Origin: Palsa-870 sp035937155
Lineage (GTDB): Bacteria > Chloroflexota > Dormibacteria > Dormibacterales > Dormibacteraceae
Assembly: GCA_035937155.1 (NCBI GenBank)
Contig: DASYVJ010000065.1
Coordinates: 73,002-137,001, forward strand
Direction of reading: 5' to 3'
DNA length: 64,000 nucleotides
The number at the start of each line of letters is the position of its first letter. Positions within the stretch are counted from its first letter, which is position 1. The notes under the pieces were generated by a model. That model did no database searches and was not told where the DNA came from. It saw only the letters and a list, made by a program, of their open reading frames with translations. This document shows positions 16,375-25,195 of the stretch, in pieces. The translations under genes and the position numbers were made by a program.

Positions 16375-17136
16375 GTGACCGCTGACCGCATCCGAGTCGC
16401 GGTCACCGGTTACCGCGGCAAGGTCGGCTCGGTCCTCGCCGCGGCTTTTCAAGCCGAGCCAGGAATCGAGTACGTCGGTGGGGTCGAGCTAGGGGACGAC
16501 CTGGCCGCTTTCTTGCACGAGAAGAGGCCACGCGCCGTCGTCGACTTCACGCAACCGTCGGAAGCCCTGCACAACGCACTCGCGGCTGTGGCCGCCGGCG
16601 CGTCGCCGGTCGTCGGCACGACCGGTATGGGCGCGGACGCGATCGACAAGCTCGAGACGGCATGCAAGACCAAGGGGGTCGGCGGGATCGTCGCCCCGAA
16701 CTTCGCCGTCGGCGCGGTGCTGATGATGCACCTGGCAGATATCGCTGCGCCGCATTTCGAGGCGGTCGAAGTCATCGAGATGCACCACGCGACCAAGCTC
16801 GACGCGCCGTCGGGGACAGCGCTCTCGACCGCGAAACGCCTGGCCGCGAGGCGGCGCGACAAACCGTTCAGCCACCAGAAGGCCGAGAAGGAGACGCTTT
16901 CCGGGACGCGAGGCGGGGAAGAGGGAAACGTCGCGGTGCACAGCGTGCGCCTGCCCGGCTTCGTCGCCGACCAGGAGATCATCTTCGGGCTACCGGGTCA
17001 AACGCTGACGATCGTTCACCGGACGACGAGCCGTGAGGCGTACATACCGGGCGTGCTGCTGGCGATCCGCAAGGTCACGTCCGAACCGCGGTTCTATCGC
17101 GGCCTCGACGAACTCCTCGGCCTAGCGGGTGGTTAG
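16375..17136 (+). CDS. dapB: 4-hydroxy-tetrahydrodipicolinate reductase
   Basis: DapB reduces the DapA product to tetrahydrodipicolinate in the lysine/diaminopimelate pathway. The 253-residue product has an N-terminal NAD(P)-binding fold (VAVTGYRGKVGS), GTTGMGADAI near residue 83, and the catalytic region EMHHATKLDAPSGTAL near residue 138 containing the His pair and Lys. The C-terminal PGFVADQEIIFG and GQTLTIVHRTTSREAY segments are typical. The start is GTG 16375, directly after a repeat copy. The stop region overlaps the next gene by 8 bases. asd and dapA lie downstream. Confidence 0.94.
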   Translation: MTADRIRVAVTGYRGKVGSVLAAAFQAEPGIEYVGGVELGDDLAAFLHEKRPRAVVDFTQPSEALHNALAAVAAGASPVVGTTGMGADAIDKLETACKTKGVGGIVAPNFAVGAVLMMHLADIAAPHFEAVEVIEMHHATKLDAPSGTALSTAKRLAARRRDKPFSHQKAEKETLSGTRGGEEGNVAVHSVRLPGFVADQEIIFGLPGQTLTIVHRTTSREAYIPGVLLAIRKVTSEPRFYRGLDELLGLAGG

Positions 17137-17737
17137 CCGCCAGGACCGCGTCACGGTCTGGGCGTCTCAGCTGGCGAGCAACGACTTTCCCGCAGTTTGC
17201 GCGATGACAGGGGCCCCGGCTGAGACCTGGCGCAAGTTCCGTTTCGCGACTCCTCCGTGGTGGGCTCTCAGCTTTCTGCTTCTCATCTGCGTGGGCATCG
17301 GATTCGTTGTGAGCATCCCACTCGCCTATCTAGTGGCGCGTCGCGCCAGCGGCCGTCTGCCGCTCACCCATAGGAGCAAGCGCCGGCTTGAGCTTCCAAT
17401 GCGGGCCGCAATCGTGATCCTGGCGCTCTGCGCCCTAGTGTGGATCATCGCTGTGATCGCTTTCACGAGGCCATACGATCCGGCGAGTCCAACGCCGCAG
17501 CTCATCGGCCTGGTGTCATTCAACCTCGGGCTCGTTGCCTTTGTGTTTGGCGCGGTACTAGTACAACTCGGCCTTCAATTGGGCAGGATTCCGTTCGGTC
17601 CTGGCGCCATTGTCATGAGGCAGTTGCCAGGACAGCCCGACCGGCAGGTAGAGTTGATTCGCTTACATCCGGCCTTTGTGGCCGCGGTCCAGCAGATGCA
17701 GTCGGCACCGCCTCCACAATCAATTGAGACGAACTAA
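17129..17737 (+). CDS. Unknown three-helix membrane protein
   Basis: I do not recognise this 202-residue protein. After a short N-terminal stretch with FPAVCAMTGAPAETW, which looks like a small Cys-containing motif, there are three hydrophobic segments at about residues 44-70, 91-112 and 123-148. The C-terminal tail of about 50 residues is soluble. It begins at GTG 17129 within the end of dapB and ends 10 bases before asd, so it is probably co-transcribed with lysine genes without an obvious functional link. Codon use includes more AT-ending codons than its neighbours. Confidence 0.7.
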   Translation: MVSRQDRVTVWASQLASNDFPAVCAMTGAPAETWRKFRFATPPWWALSFLLLICVGIGFVVSIPLAYLVARRASGRLPLTHRSKRRLELPMRAAIVILALCALVWIIAVIAFTRPYDPASPTPQLIGLVSFNLGLVAFVFGAVLVQLGLQLGRIPFGPGAIVMRQLPGQPDRQVELIRLHPAFVAAVQQMQSAPPPQSIETN

Positions 17738-17747
17738 ACTTGAGCAC

Positions 17748-18812
17748 GTGCCTACCTCCAAGCGACTAAACGTTGCTGTCGTCGGCGCGACCGGCATGGT
17801 CGGGCACGAGATGCTGCGAGTGCTCGCCCAGCGACACTTTCCAAGTGAGCGGATCATCGCGCTCGCGTCGGAACGCTCGAAGGGACTGACGGTTGCATTC
17901 AACGGGAGCTCGATCAAGGTCGAGCTTCTCGATGAGAAAGCGTTCAAAGGCATCGATATCGCGCTCTTTGCCGCAAGCAGCGACATCGCGTTGATGTACG
18001 GACCTCTCGCGGCTGAGGCAGGAGCGTTGGTGATCGACAACAGCTCCGCCTGGCGCATGAAGGAAAACGTCCCGCTGGTCGTGCCCGAGGTCAACAGCGA
18101 TGACATCCGCAACAACGAGGGCATCATCGCGAACCCGAACTGCTGCGCGATCCCCCTGACCGTCATCCTCAATCCTCTGAGGAACGCGGCAGGCCTGGAA
18201 CGCGTCCTTGTGTCGACCTATCAATCTGCGTCGGGCGCCGGGCGCGCGCTGGTCGATGAGCTAGAAGACCAGACGAAGGCGATCGCGGCCGGCACCGAGC
18301 CGCAGGCGGTCGCGTATCCGTACCAGCTGGCTTATAACGTCGTGCCAGGCGGATGGAGGCCTGAGCCCGAGGGCTACAACGAGGAAGAGGTCAAGATCGT
18401 CAACGAGACTCGCAAGATCCTGCACATGCCGGAGCTGCGCATCACCGCGACGTGCGTGCGTGTGCCGGTGCTGGTTGGACACGGAGAGTCCGTTTTCCTG
18501 GAAACCACGGAAAAGATCACTGCCGATGAGGCACGCACTCTGTTTGCGACCGCGCCCGGCGTGATCGTCGAGGACGACCCGCACGCCAAGCTCTATCCGA
18601 CGCCGCATAACGTCGCGGGCAAAGACGAGGTGTATGTTGGCCGCATCCGCAACGACGCCTCGACCAAGAACGGCCTGGCGCTCTGGCTAGTGTCTGACAA
18701 TCTGCGTAAGGGAGCCGCTTTGAACGCGGTCCAGATCGCCGAGCAAGCCATCGAGATGGGGGTGATGACGGCCGGTGCCACCCGTCATCGCGTATCTGAC
18801 GGTCAAACGTGA
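17748..18812 (+). CDS. asd: Aspartate-semialdehyde dehydrogenase
   Basis: Asd reduces aspartyl phosphate to aspartate semialdehyde, the branch point to lysine, threonine and methionine. From GTG 17748 the product is 354 residues, beginning PTSKRLNVAVVGATGMVG. The catalytic Cys is in NPNCCAIPLT near residue 130, followed by STYQSASGAGRALVDEL, and the substrate-binding RVPVLVGHGE occurs near residue 238. The length and the HGES segment resemble the fungal/archaeal-type Asd subfamily. The open frame extends upstream to 17676, but the Rossmann strand starts just after the GTG. dapA lies 134 bases downstream. Confidence 0.93.
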   Translation: MPTSKRLNVAVVGATGMVGHEMLRVLAQRHFPSERIIALASERSKGLTVAFNGSSIKVELLDEKAFKGIDIALFAASSDIALMYGPLAAEAGALVIDNSSAWRMKENVPLVVPEVNSDDIRNNEGIIANPNCCAIPLTVILNPLRNAAGLERVLVSTYQSASGAGRALVDELEDQTKAIAAGTEPQAVAYPYQLAYNVVPGGWRPEPEGYNEEEVKIVNETRKILHMPELRITATCVRVPVLVGHGESVFLETTEKITADEARTLFATAPGVIVEDDPHAKLYPTPHNVAGKDEVYVGRIRNDASTKNGLALWLVSDNLRKGAALNAVQIAEQAIEMGVMTAGATRHRVSDGQT

Positions 18813-18884
18813 GATGCCCATATGCTGCATTGCCAGAGAATGTGATGGCTTGGGGAACCCAGGCCTTCAGGTGGCACGGGCCTT

Positions 18885-18923
18885 CGCCCGAAAATCCGCA
18901 CCCGTCACCGCGATTTTCGGGCG
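18885..18923 (+). promoter_or_regulatory. 12-bp hairpin in dapA leader
   Basis: A perfect 12-bp stem (18885-18896 with 18912-18923, CGCCCGAAAATC/GATTTTCGGGCG) with a 15-base loop sits 23 bases before dapA. A second, wobble-containing stem lies at about 18848-18865. The ribosome binding sequence AAGGAAGGG follows the hairpin. No T run is present, so attenuation by simple termination is not supported; RNA processing or translational control is possible. Confidence 0.5.
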
Positions 18924-18946
18924 GGAAAGGAAGGGATCATTAACTG

Positions 18947-19855
18947 ATGACGACTGAAGTCGGACGCCTGCTGACGGCGATGATCACCCCGTTCAAGGCT
19001 GATGGGTCGGTGAATTACGAGGCTGCTGAGAAGCTGGCTGTCATGCTCGTGGCCGACGGGTCGGACGGAGTCGTCGTCGCCGGCACGACCGGCGAAGCGC
19101 CGACTCTGAGCGACGACGAGAAGATCGAGCTGGTGAAGGCCGTCAAGAAGGCTATCCCCGGCAAGAGCGTCCTCGCCGGCACCGGCAGCAACGACACGCA
19201 TCACTCGGTCAAGCTCTCCGGGCGAGCCATGCAGGCAGGCGCGGACGCGCTGCTCGCCGTCGTGCCGTACTACAACAAGCCACCGCAGGAAGGCATGTAC
19301 CAGCACTTCAAGGCGATCTCGGAAGTGGGTCCGACGATCATGTACAACATCCAGGGCCGCACCGCGGTCAACATGACCGCCGCCACCACGCTTCAGTGTG
19401 CCGAGCTGCCGGGGATCATCGGCGTCAAAGAAGCGAGCGGCGACCTCGACCAGATCGGCTTCGTATGCGCAGGCAAGCCTGCGAGCTTCAAGGTGTGGAG
19501 CGGCGACGATAGCTGGACGCTGCCAGTCCTCGCGGCGGGCGGCCACGGCGTGATATGCGTCGTGTCGCACATCGCAGGTCGCTCCATGAAGAAGCTGATC
19601 GACGCTTACTCAAAGGGTGATAACGACGTCGCGCGAAGGATCCATCTCGGGCTTCTGCCAGTGATCAAAACGCTTATGACAACCGCCGCCAACCCGGTGC
19701 CCATCAAGACGGCGCTGAACGCCATGGGCTTCGCGGCTGGTCCGTTCCGCCTGCCGCTGGTGCCGTTGACCGACGAGCAGCTGCAGTCGGTGATGAAGAC
19801 AGTGCGTGATGCCGGTGACCTGATCACCTTCAAGGCGGGAGTAAAAGTCGCTTAG
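18947..19855 (+). CDS. dapA: 4-hydroxy-tetrahydrodipicolinate synthase
   Basis: DapA condenses pyruvate with aspartate semialdehyde, the first committed step to lysine and diaminopimelate. The 302-residue TIM-barrel shows GTTGEAPTLSDDEK near residue 46, the catalytic Tyr in VVPYYNKPPQEGMYQHF near residue 105, and the Schiff-base Lys in GIIGVKEASGDLDQ near residue 162. The ATG at 18947 follows AAGGAAGGG at about 18926-18934. It is separated from asd by a 134-base leader with a strong hairpin. The asd/dapA/dapB grouping supports the assignment. Confidence 0.95.
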   Translation: MTTEVGRLLTAMITPFKADGSVNYEAAEKLAVMLVADGSDGVVVAGTTGEAPTLSDDEKIELVKAVKKAIPGKSVLAGTGSNDTHHSVKLSGRAMQAGADALLAVVPYYNKPPQEGMYQHFKAISEVGPTIMYNIQGRTAVNMTAATTLQCAELPGIIGVKEASGDLDQIGFVCAGKPASFKVWSGDDSWTLPVLAAGGHGVICVVSHIAGRSMKKLIDAYSKGDNDVARRIHLGLLPVIKTLMTTAANPVPIKTALNAMGFAAGPFRLPLVPLTDEQLQSVMKTVRDAGDLITFKAGVKVA

Positions 19856-19883
19856 CTCTCCGGAGCTGCTCCAGCTCCACGGC

Positions 19884-20477
19884 GTGATCCGCTCGTGCAA
19901 GAACTGCGGCCTGCATGCGACGCGCACCCAGGCGGTGCCAGGGATCGGTCCGTCCCCAGCCAACATCATGATCGTCGGCGAGGCTCCGGGGTTCAACGAG
20001 GACCGTCAGGGCGAGCCGTTCGTCGGCGCCGCCGGCAAGCTGCTCGACACCCTGCTCGCCCGGATCGGGCTCAGCCGCGGGGACGTCTACATCACCAATG
20101 TGCTCAAGTGCCGCCCGCCGATGAACCGCGACCCGATGCCGAACGAAGCGGAGGCATGCTCGCCATATCTCGCTCGTCAGCTAGAGCTCGTAAGGCCGAA
20201 GGTCGTCCTCATCCTCGGCCGTCACGCGCTGGAGCGGCTGATACCCGGTCATGGCTCGATCTCGCGAGTCCATGGAAGCCTCGTCAAGCGAGGCGATGTC
20301 GCGTACGTGCCGCTTTATCACCCGGCCGCAGCGCTGCACAACGGGGCGCTGGTAGCCGACCTGGAGCACGACTTTGACCGGGTGAAGGCTTACCTCGATG
20401 CGCTCCTGGCTCCGCCTCCACCACCCGTGCCGGTCGCACCACCGAAACAGGAAGCCGAACAGCTGCGATTGCTGTGA
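19884..20477 (+). CDS. Uracil-DNA glycosylase, family 4 (Fe-S type)
   Basis: Family 4 UDG enzymes remove uracil from DNA and carry a 4Fe-4S cluster. The protein has the Cys pair CKNC at the start, the active-site segment IMIVGEAPGFNEDRQGEPF near residue 30, NVLKCRPPMNRD near residue 72 with another cluster Cys, and the late YHPAAALHN. GTG 19884 gives 197 residues. Compared with relatives, the natural N-terminus would begin about seven codons earlier, where the frame is open (SSPELLQLH) but has no ATG, GTG or TTG, so the start is uncertain. A Pro-rich tail precedes the stop, which overlaps the RNase J start as GTGA. Confidence 0.9.
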   Translation: MIRSCKNCGLHATRTQAVPGIGPSPANIMIVGEAPGFNEDRQGEPFVGAAGKLLDTLLARIGLSRGDVYITNVLKCRPPMNRDPMPNEAEACSPYLARQLELVRPKVVLILGRHALERLIPGHGSISRVHGSLVKRGDVAYVPLYHPAAALHNGALVADLEHDFDRVKAYLDALLAPPPPPVPVAPPKQEAEQLRLL

Positions 20478-22132
20478 GCTCGTCGCGACTTCGGTACCTC
20501 CCACTGGGCGGCCTGGGCGAGGTCGGCATCAACATGTGGGCGCTGGAGTGGGAGGACAAGATCCTGGTCGTCGACGCCGGTCTCATGTTTCCCCACGACG
20601 ACATGCCCGGCATCGACCTCGTGCTGCCGGACATCTCGTACCTCCTTCGCAGCGATCGCGAGGTTCTCGGCATTTTCCTGACCCACGGTCACGAAGACCA
20701 CATCGGGGGCTTGCCGTACGCGCTGAAAAAGGTCAACGTCCCCGTCTATGGCACGCGGCTGACGCTCGGGCTCGTCAAGCCCAAGCTCAAGGAACATCGC
20801 TTCCTGCGCGAGTCCGACCTCCGCGAAGTGCGCATCGGCGACTCGGTCCAGCTCGGGCCGTTCAGGATCGAGACGGTGGCCGTGTGTCACTCCATCCCAG
20901 ACGCGGTGGCCCTCGCCATCGACACTCCTGTCGGCAAAGTCATCTACACGAGCGACTTCAAGCTGGACCCCGACCCGCCGGACGGTCTTCCGACGGACAT
21001 GGCTCGCTTCCGCAGCCTGGGTGATGAGGGCGTCCTGCTGCTGCTCAGCGACTCGACGAATGCCGAGCGTCCGGGCCGGTCAGGTTCGGAGCGCGATCTG
21101 CACGCGCCCCTCGAGAAGATCTTCAGCGAGGCCCCTGGCCGGATCGTGGTCGCCAACTTCGCCTCCAACATCCACCGCATCCAGCATCTGGTGCGATTGG
21201 CAACCCAGTTCGACCGGAAGCTTGCGGTCGTCGGGCGCAGCCTGCAGACCAACTTCAAGACTTCGCGCGAGCTCGGTTTTCTCAAAGTGCCCGAAGGGTT
21301 GACCGTTCCACTGGAGGAGATCGACCGCGTGCCGCCGTCCAAGCTGCTGTTGCTCACCGCAGGCAGCCAGGGCGAGCCGATGTCGGCGCTGTCTCGGTTC
21401 GCGGCGGGACGCCATCCGTTCGTCAACGCGCTGAAGGGCGATTGGGTGGTGCTCTCCGCTCGGCCGATCCCCGGTAACGAGCGCAGCGTTCACAGGACCG
21501 TGAACAACCTTTTCCGGAACGGTGCGCGCGTGTTCTATTCCGAGGTCGGCAATGTCCACGTGACCGGCCATGCGCAGCGCGACGACCTGCGCGAGATGCT
21601 CGACGCGGTCCGGCCTCGAAACTTCATCCCGGTACATGGGGAGTACAGGCAGCTATACCTGCACTCGCAGATCGCGCGCGAGGCCGGCATTCCGGACGAT
21701 CGCATAGTGGTCGTCGAGGATGGCCAGACGGTGGAGCTCGACGCCGAGACCATGTCGCGAGGCGAGAAGATCGCCACCGGGCTGGTGTATGTCGACGGCC
21801 TTGGTGTGGGCGACGTCGAACAGGTAGTGTTGCGCGATCGCCGTCACCTCGCCGAGGACGGCATCCTGGTGGTTACGCTCACGCTGGACCGCGACGCCGG
21901 TACCGTCCGCGCCGGACCTGATCTCATCTCGCGCGGGCTCATTGAGCCGGAACTTTCCACCCGGCTCATGGCCGATGCGCGGGCAGCGGTCATCCAGAGC
22001 ATCGGACGCCTTGCCGAGACGCACGCCGACATCACCCTCCTGAAAGAGGCGATCCACGACGCGGTCTCCAAGACGGTCTGGCGCCAGACCCGGCGCCGCC
22101 CTATGGTGATCCCCGTCGTAACAGAGATTTAG
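20474..22132 (+). CDS. rnj: Ribonuclease J
   Basis: RNase J is a metallo-beta-lactamase-fold enzyme with 5'-3' exonuclease and endonuclease activity in RNA decay and rRNA processing. The 552-residue protein begins RLRYLPLGGLGEVGINM, has the zinc motif THGHEDHIGGLPYAL near residue 76, later DSTNAERPG, the beta-CASP segment beginning near 210 (VVANFASNIHRI), and HVTGHAQRDDL near 363. The C-terminal domain (about 460-552) is complete. GTG 20474 overlaps the UDG stop. RNase Y and PNPase in the same window suggest a Firmicutes/Actinobacteria-like RNA decay set. Confidence 0.95.
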   Translation: MSSSRLRYLPLGGLGEVGINMWALEWEDKILVVDAGLMFPHDDMPGIDLVLPDISYLLRSDREVLGIFLTHGHEDHIGGLPYALKKVNVPVYGTRLTLGLVKPKLKEHRFLRESDLREVRIGDSVQLGPFRIETVAVCHSIPDAVALAIDTPVGKVIYTSDFKLDPDPPDGLPTDMARFRSLGDEGVLLLLSDSTNAERPGRSGSERDLHAPLEKIFSEAPGRIVVANFASNIHRIQHLVRLATQFDRKLAVVGRSLQTNFKTSRELGFLKVPEGLTVPLEEIDRVPPSKLLLLTAGSQGEPMSALSRFAAGRHPFVNALKGDWVVLSARPIPGNERSVHRTVNNLFRNGARVFYSEVGNVHVTGHAQRDDLREMLDAVRPRNFIPVHGEYRQLYLHSQIAREAGIPDDRIVVVEDGQTVELDAETMSRGEKIATGLVYVDGLGVGDVEQVVLRDRRHLAEDGILVVTLTLDRDAGTVRAGPDLISRGLIEPELSTRLMADARAAVIQSIGRLAETHADITLLKEAIHDAVSKTVWRQTRRRPMVIPVVTEI

Positions 22133-22136
22133 AAGG

Positions 22137-22436
22137 TTGAAGCTTCCTCCACTCGCTCTTGTCGCTCCTAGCCTCTGCCCGCGCTGCGACCAGCCGGCCA
22201 TGGTGCTCAACCATTCCGAGGAGGCGCGCTGCGCGCACTGCGGTCTTCAGCTGCATCAATGCGCCAGATGCCGCGGCATCGCCGGCCCTTTCGACCGCTA
22301 CTGCGGATTCTGCGGCCACGAGCTGGTCGAAGGTGCTACCCGACCCCTGTGGTGGCGGCTGTGGTTTCTAGCGGCACTGATCCCCCTGATCGGAGGCCTG
22401 ATCTACGGAATAGCCCAAGCCCAAGTTAGACACTAG
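22137..22436 (+). CDS. Small double-zinc-ribbon membrane protein
   Basis: This 99-residue protein has four CxxC pairs (CPRC, CAHC, CARC, CGFC) between residues 14 and 62, enough for two zinc-ribbon knuckles, followed by a single membrane helix at about residues 73-94. It begins with TTG 22137 four bases after the RNase J stop. Similar zinc-ribbon-plus-helix proteins are common in Chloroflexota and Actinobacteria genomes and are uncharacterised. A second zinc-ribbon gene lies head to tail with it on the other strand after a repeat copy. Confidence 0.7.
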   Translation: MKLPPLALVAPSLCPRCDQPAMVLNHSEEARCAHCGLQLHQCARCRGIAGPFDRYCGFCGHELVEGATRPLWWRLWFLAALIPLIGGLIYGIAQAQVRH

Positions 22437-22440
22437 AGGG

Positions 22441-22499
22441 GAGAGACCACTAATCCCCTCCCCCGCAGGGGGAGGGCTAGGGTTGGGGGGCGGCGCCCT
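22441..22499. repeat. Dispersed palindromic repeat, copy D (between zinc-ribbon genes)
   Basis: A perfect 9-bp stem (22456-22464 with 22468-22476, CCCTCCCCC/GGGGGAGGG) with loop GCA is followed by CTAGGGTTGGGGGGCGG. The element fills the gap between two convergent genes. It lacks a T tail. Confidence 0.8.
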
Positions 22500-22524
22500 A
22501 TCGTTCAGGCGTGGGCCCCCCAAC

Positions 22525-22821
22525 CTATCTATTCAACCTGTGCCCGCACTCCACGCAGAAGCTGTGGCGGCCCATGTTGTGGTGGCCGCATGACAGGCAG
22601 ACCAGGCGCCTCGGCGGATCCGCTTGCAGCCAGCGCTCATTTTCGCGCCGGTACCAGATGCCGTCCTCGGGTCCGAGTATCCAGCGCCGTCCCTCATTGT
22701 CGAGCACGGAAAGGTCCCTGACCGCCACCCTGAACGCTCGCGCCTGCAGTTCGCCGGCGCGCCGCTCTTCGACCAGCGACCTGTAGCGAATCTCGGCCTC
22801 GGCGAACGGATCGACTGCCAC
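22525..22821 (-). CDS. Small zinc-ribbon protein, unknown function
   Basis: The 98-residue protein starts at ATG 22821 on the minus strand. Residues 1-45 are helical and charged. The middle has RRWILGPEDGIWYRR, a pattern I associate with sensor-like GxWY domains in Chloroflexota-type proteins, and the C-terminus holds one zinc ribbon (CLSCGHHNMGRHSFCVECG). It converges on the double-zinc-ribbon gene and is divergent from ftsK (85 bases apart). Function cannot be assigned; cytoplasmic location is likely because no membrane helix is seen. Confidence 0.65.
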   Translation of the reverse strand: MAVDPFAEAEIRYRSLVEERRAGELQARAFRVAVRDLSVLDNEGRRWILGPEDGIWYRRENERWLQADPPRRLVCLSCGHHNMGRHSFCVECGHRLNR

Positions 22822-22906
22822 GCGGAGAGTATCGCTTGCGGCGCCCGGCGGTTTCAGGATCCCGGGGAGGTCGGTGTAGAATCGCTACGGCTCCAGGGGC
22901 CGCAGC

Positions 22907-25195
22907 ATGCGTCGCACTACATCCCGAGGCTCACGTCACTCCGCCAACGGCGCTCGTCGCGCCGTACGTCGTCCTGCACGCCGTGGAAGCGCGAGACAAA
23001 CCAAGCACTCAGCGAGGCCGCATCTCACTCAGCGCCAGGCGCGCGAGATCACCGGCGTCCTCCTGATCCTCGTCGCCCTGCTGGGCCTGCTGGCCCTCGC
23101 GAGCAGCGCCGGCTCGATCCTCATCGGCATACGCAACGGGCTGGTGTCGACCTTTGACCGGGCCTGGTTCGTACCTGTTGGAGCTGCGCTCGGTCTCGGC
23201 GCTTACCTGCTCTGGCCGAAGGCCCCGCGGCCTCGACCGGTCGACATCGTCTCAGGAGTCGTCGCCGTGGTAGCGCTCGTCGGGCTGTTCGGCCTGGTCG
23301 GACACGGTGGGGGGGCCGGCCAGGGGATCGACCGTTCCGTCATCCAGGTGGTGGGCCGGCCGGGAGCGTGGGTGCTGCTCATCGCGCTCCTGGTAATCGG
23401 ACTCATCGTGACTGTGCACTTCAGCCCGGGCGCGCTGCTCGCCACCACGGTCGCCGCCGGCCGGTCTGCATACGCGGAACGGCTGCGGCTCCAGGGCCTG
23501 GTCTCGCCGCCTGCCGCCAAAGCCAAGTCGCCGAAACCGGAGCCCGCGACGAAAGCCGAGCTTGCGAAGTCGGCTGCCAGCTTTGCGACGCCGCTGCCCG
23601 CGCTCGAGGAGGTCAAGCCGTGGGAGCTCGAAGAACCGATCAAGGCGCCAGCGGCAAGAGTTGCGCCCGTCGAAACCGAAGATTCGGACGAAGCATCTGT
23701 AAAGCCGCCGGCGCTGCGCGTGGTTGCCGAGCTCGAGGACGACCTCCCGGAGATCGATTGGAAGCTGCCCTCGATCACCTTGCTCGACACCGTGACAGCG
23801 CGGCGGGAACGGATGGCGGATGAGATCAAGCGCAACGTCAGGATCATCGAGACCACGCTCGCCACGTTCGGAGTCGAGTGCAAGGTGGTCGGTGTCAACC
23901 CGGGGCCGGCCGTGACGCAGTACGAACTTCAGCCGGGGCCGGGTGTCCAGGTGAAGCGGATCACCGCCTTGCAGAACGACCTGTCGCTTGCCCTGGCCGC
24001 CGCGCCGCTTCGCCTCGAAGCGCCAATCCCGGGCAAGTCCGCGGTCGGCATCGAAGTGCCCAACAAGTCAGCGAGCCTGGTCACCATTCGCGAGGTGCTC
24101 GAGACGGCAGCCTTCCGCGAGGGCACGCGCGCGTTGGCGTTGGGCCTCGGCAACGACGTCTCCGGTGCCTCGATCGTGGCCGACCTCACACGCATGCCTC
24201 ACCTACTTATCGCGGGCGCGACAGGCCAGGGCAAGAGCGTGTGTATCAATGCATTGATCACCAGCCTGCTGTTCCAGGTCACGCCCGAGCACCTGCGCCT
24301 TCTCCTCATCGACCCAAAGCGCGTTGAGCTGACGGGATACAACGGACTGCCGCACCTGGCGCTGCCCGTGCTCGTCGAGTCGCACCAGGCCGCGGCGGCT
24401 CTGCGTTGGGCCGTCGCGGAGATGGATCGCCGCTACAAGCTGTTCTCGTCTGAGGGCGTGCGCAACATCGCCGCATACAACGACAAGGCGACGCAAAAGC
24501 TGGCGCGAAAGCTGCCCTACATCGTGATCGTGATCGACGAGCTGGCTGACCTGATGATGGTCGCGGCTGGTGAGATCGAAGAGCTCATCTGCCGCATCGC
24601 ACAGCTGGCCCGAGCAGTCGGCATCCACCTCATCATCGCGACGCAGCGGCCGTCGACCGACATCATCACGGGTCTGATCAAGGCCAACATCCCATCGCGT
24701 ATCGCGTTTGCGGTGGGGTCTCAGGTGGACAGCCGCGTCATTCTCGACACCGGAGGAGCGGAAAAGCTGCTCGGTCGCGGAGACATGCTCTACCAACCGG
24801 TCGACGCCGGCAAGCCGACGCGCATCCAGGGCGCCTTCGTCAGCGACCCGGAGGTTGAAGCGGTCGTCAACTTCTGGAAGTCGCAGGGCGGGCCGCGTTA
24901 CATGGAGGAGATCCTCGAAGAGGGCGCAAGCACGGAATGGGAGAGGGGGGAGACCTCCGAGCGCAAGCTCGACCCGCTCTTCGCGCGTTCGGCTCGCGCC
25001 GTGGCGGCCGAAGGGTCTGCGTCTGTGTCACTCGTGCAACGGAAGTTCAACGTGGGCTACTCGCGCGCGGGCCGTATCGTCGACCAGCTCGCCGAGCACC
25101 ATGTGGTCGGCAGCTACCAGGGATCCAAGTCGCGTGAAGTGCTGATGACGCTGCCCGACGTGGATGAGCTGCTGGAGCGGTTAGGTCTCGAATGA
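22907..25195 (+). CDS. ftsK: DNA translocase FtsK/SpoIIIE
   Basis: FtsK pumps chromosomal DNA through the closing division septum. The 762-residue protein has a basic N-terminus of about 45 residues, four membrane helices between about 48 and 185, an Ala/Pro/Glu-rich linker (about 195-295), the RecA-like motor with Walker A GATGQGKSVC near residue 437 and Walker B IVIVIDELADLMM near residue 540, and the C-terminal winged-helix gamma domain (about 695-760). The ATG at 22907 follows AGGGG by about seven bases. The gene overlaps the next one as ATGA. The short linker makes it resemble SpoIIIE. Confidence 0.94.
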   Translation: MRRTTSRGSRHSANGARRAVRRPARRGSARQTKHSARPHLTQRQAREITGVLLILVALLGLLALASSAGSILIGIRNGLVSTFDRAWFVPVGAALGLGAYLLWPKAPRPRPVDIVSGVVAVVALVGLFGLVGHGGGAGQGIDRSVIQVVGRPGAWVLLIALLVIGLIVTVHFSPGALLATTVAAGRSAYAERLRLQGLVSPPAAKAKSPKPEPATKAELAKSAASFATPLPALEEVKPWELEEPIKAPAARVAPVETEDSDEASVKPPALRVVAELEDDLPEIDWKLPSITLLDTVTARRERMADEIKRNVRIIETTLATFGVECKVVGVNPGPAVTQYELQPGPGVQVKRITALQNDLSLALAAAPLRLEAPIPGKSAVGIEVPNKSASLVTIREVLETAAFREGTRALALGLGNDVSGASIVADLTRMPHLLIAGATGQGKSVCINALITSLLFQVTPEHLRLLLIDPKRVELTGYNGLPHLALPVLVESHQAAAALRWAVAEMDRRYKLFSSEGVRNIAAYNDKATQKLARKLPYIVIVIDELADLMMVAAGEIEELICRIAQLARAVGIHLIIATQRPSTDIITGLIKANIPSRIAFAVGSQVDSRVILDTGGAEKLLGRGDMLYQPVDAGKPTRIQGAFVSDPEVEAVVNFWKSQGGPRYMEEILEEGASTEWERGETSERKLDPLFARSARAVAAEGSASVSLVQRKFNVGYSRAGRIVDQLAEHHVVGSYQGSKSREVLMTLPDVDELLERLGLE

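Noticed and set aside
18813..18946. Lysine riboswitch upstream of dapA.
   Set aside because: The 134-base gap has two hairpins but no multi-helix junction or conserved purine core that I can recognise.
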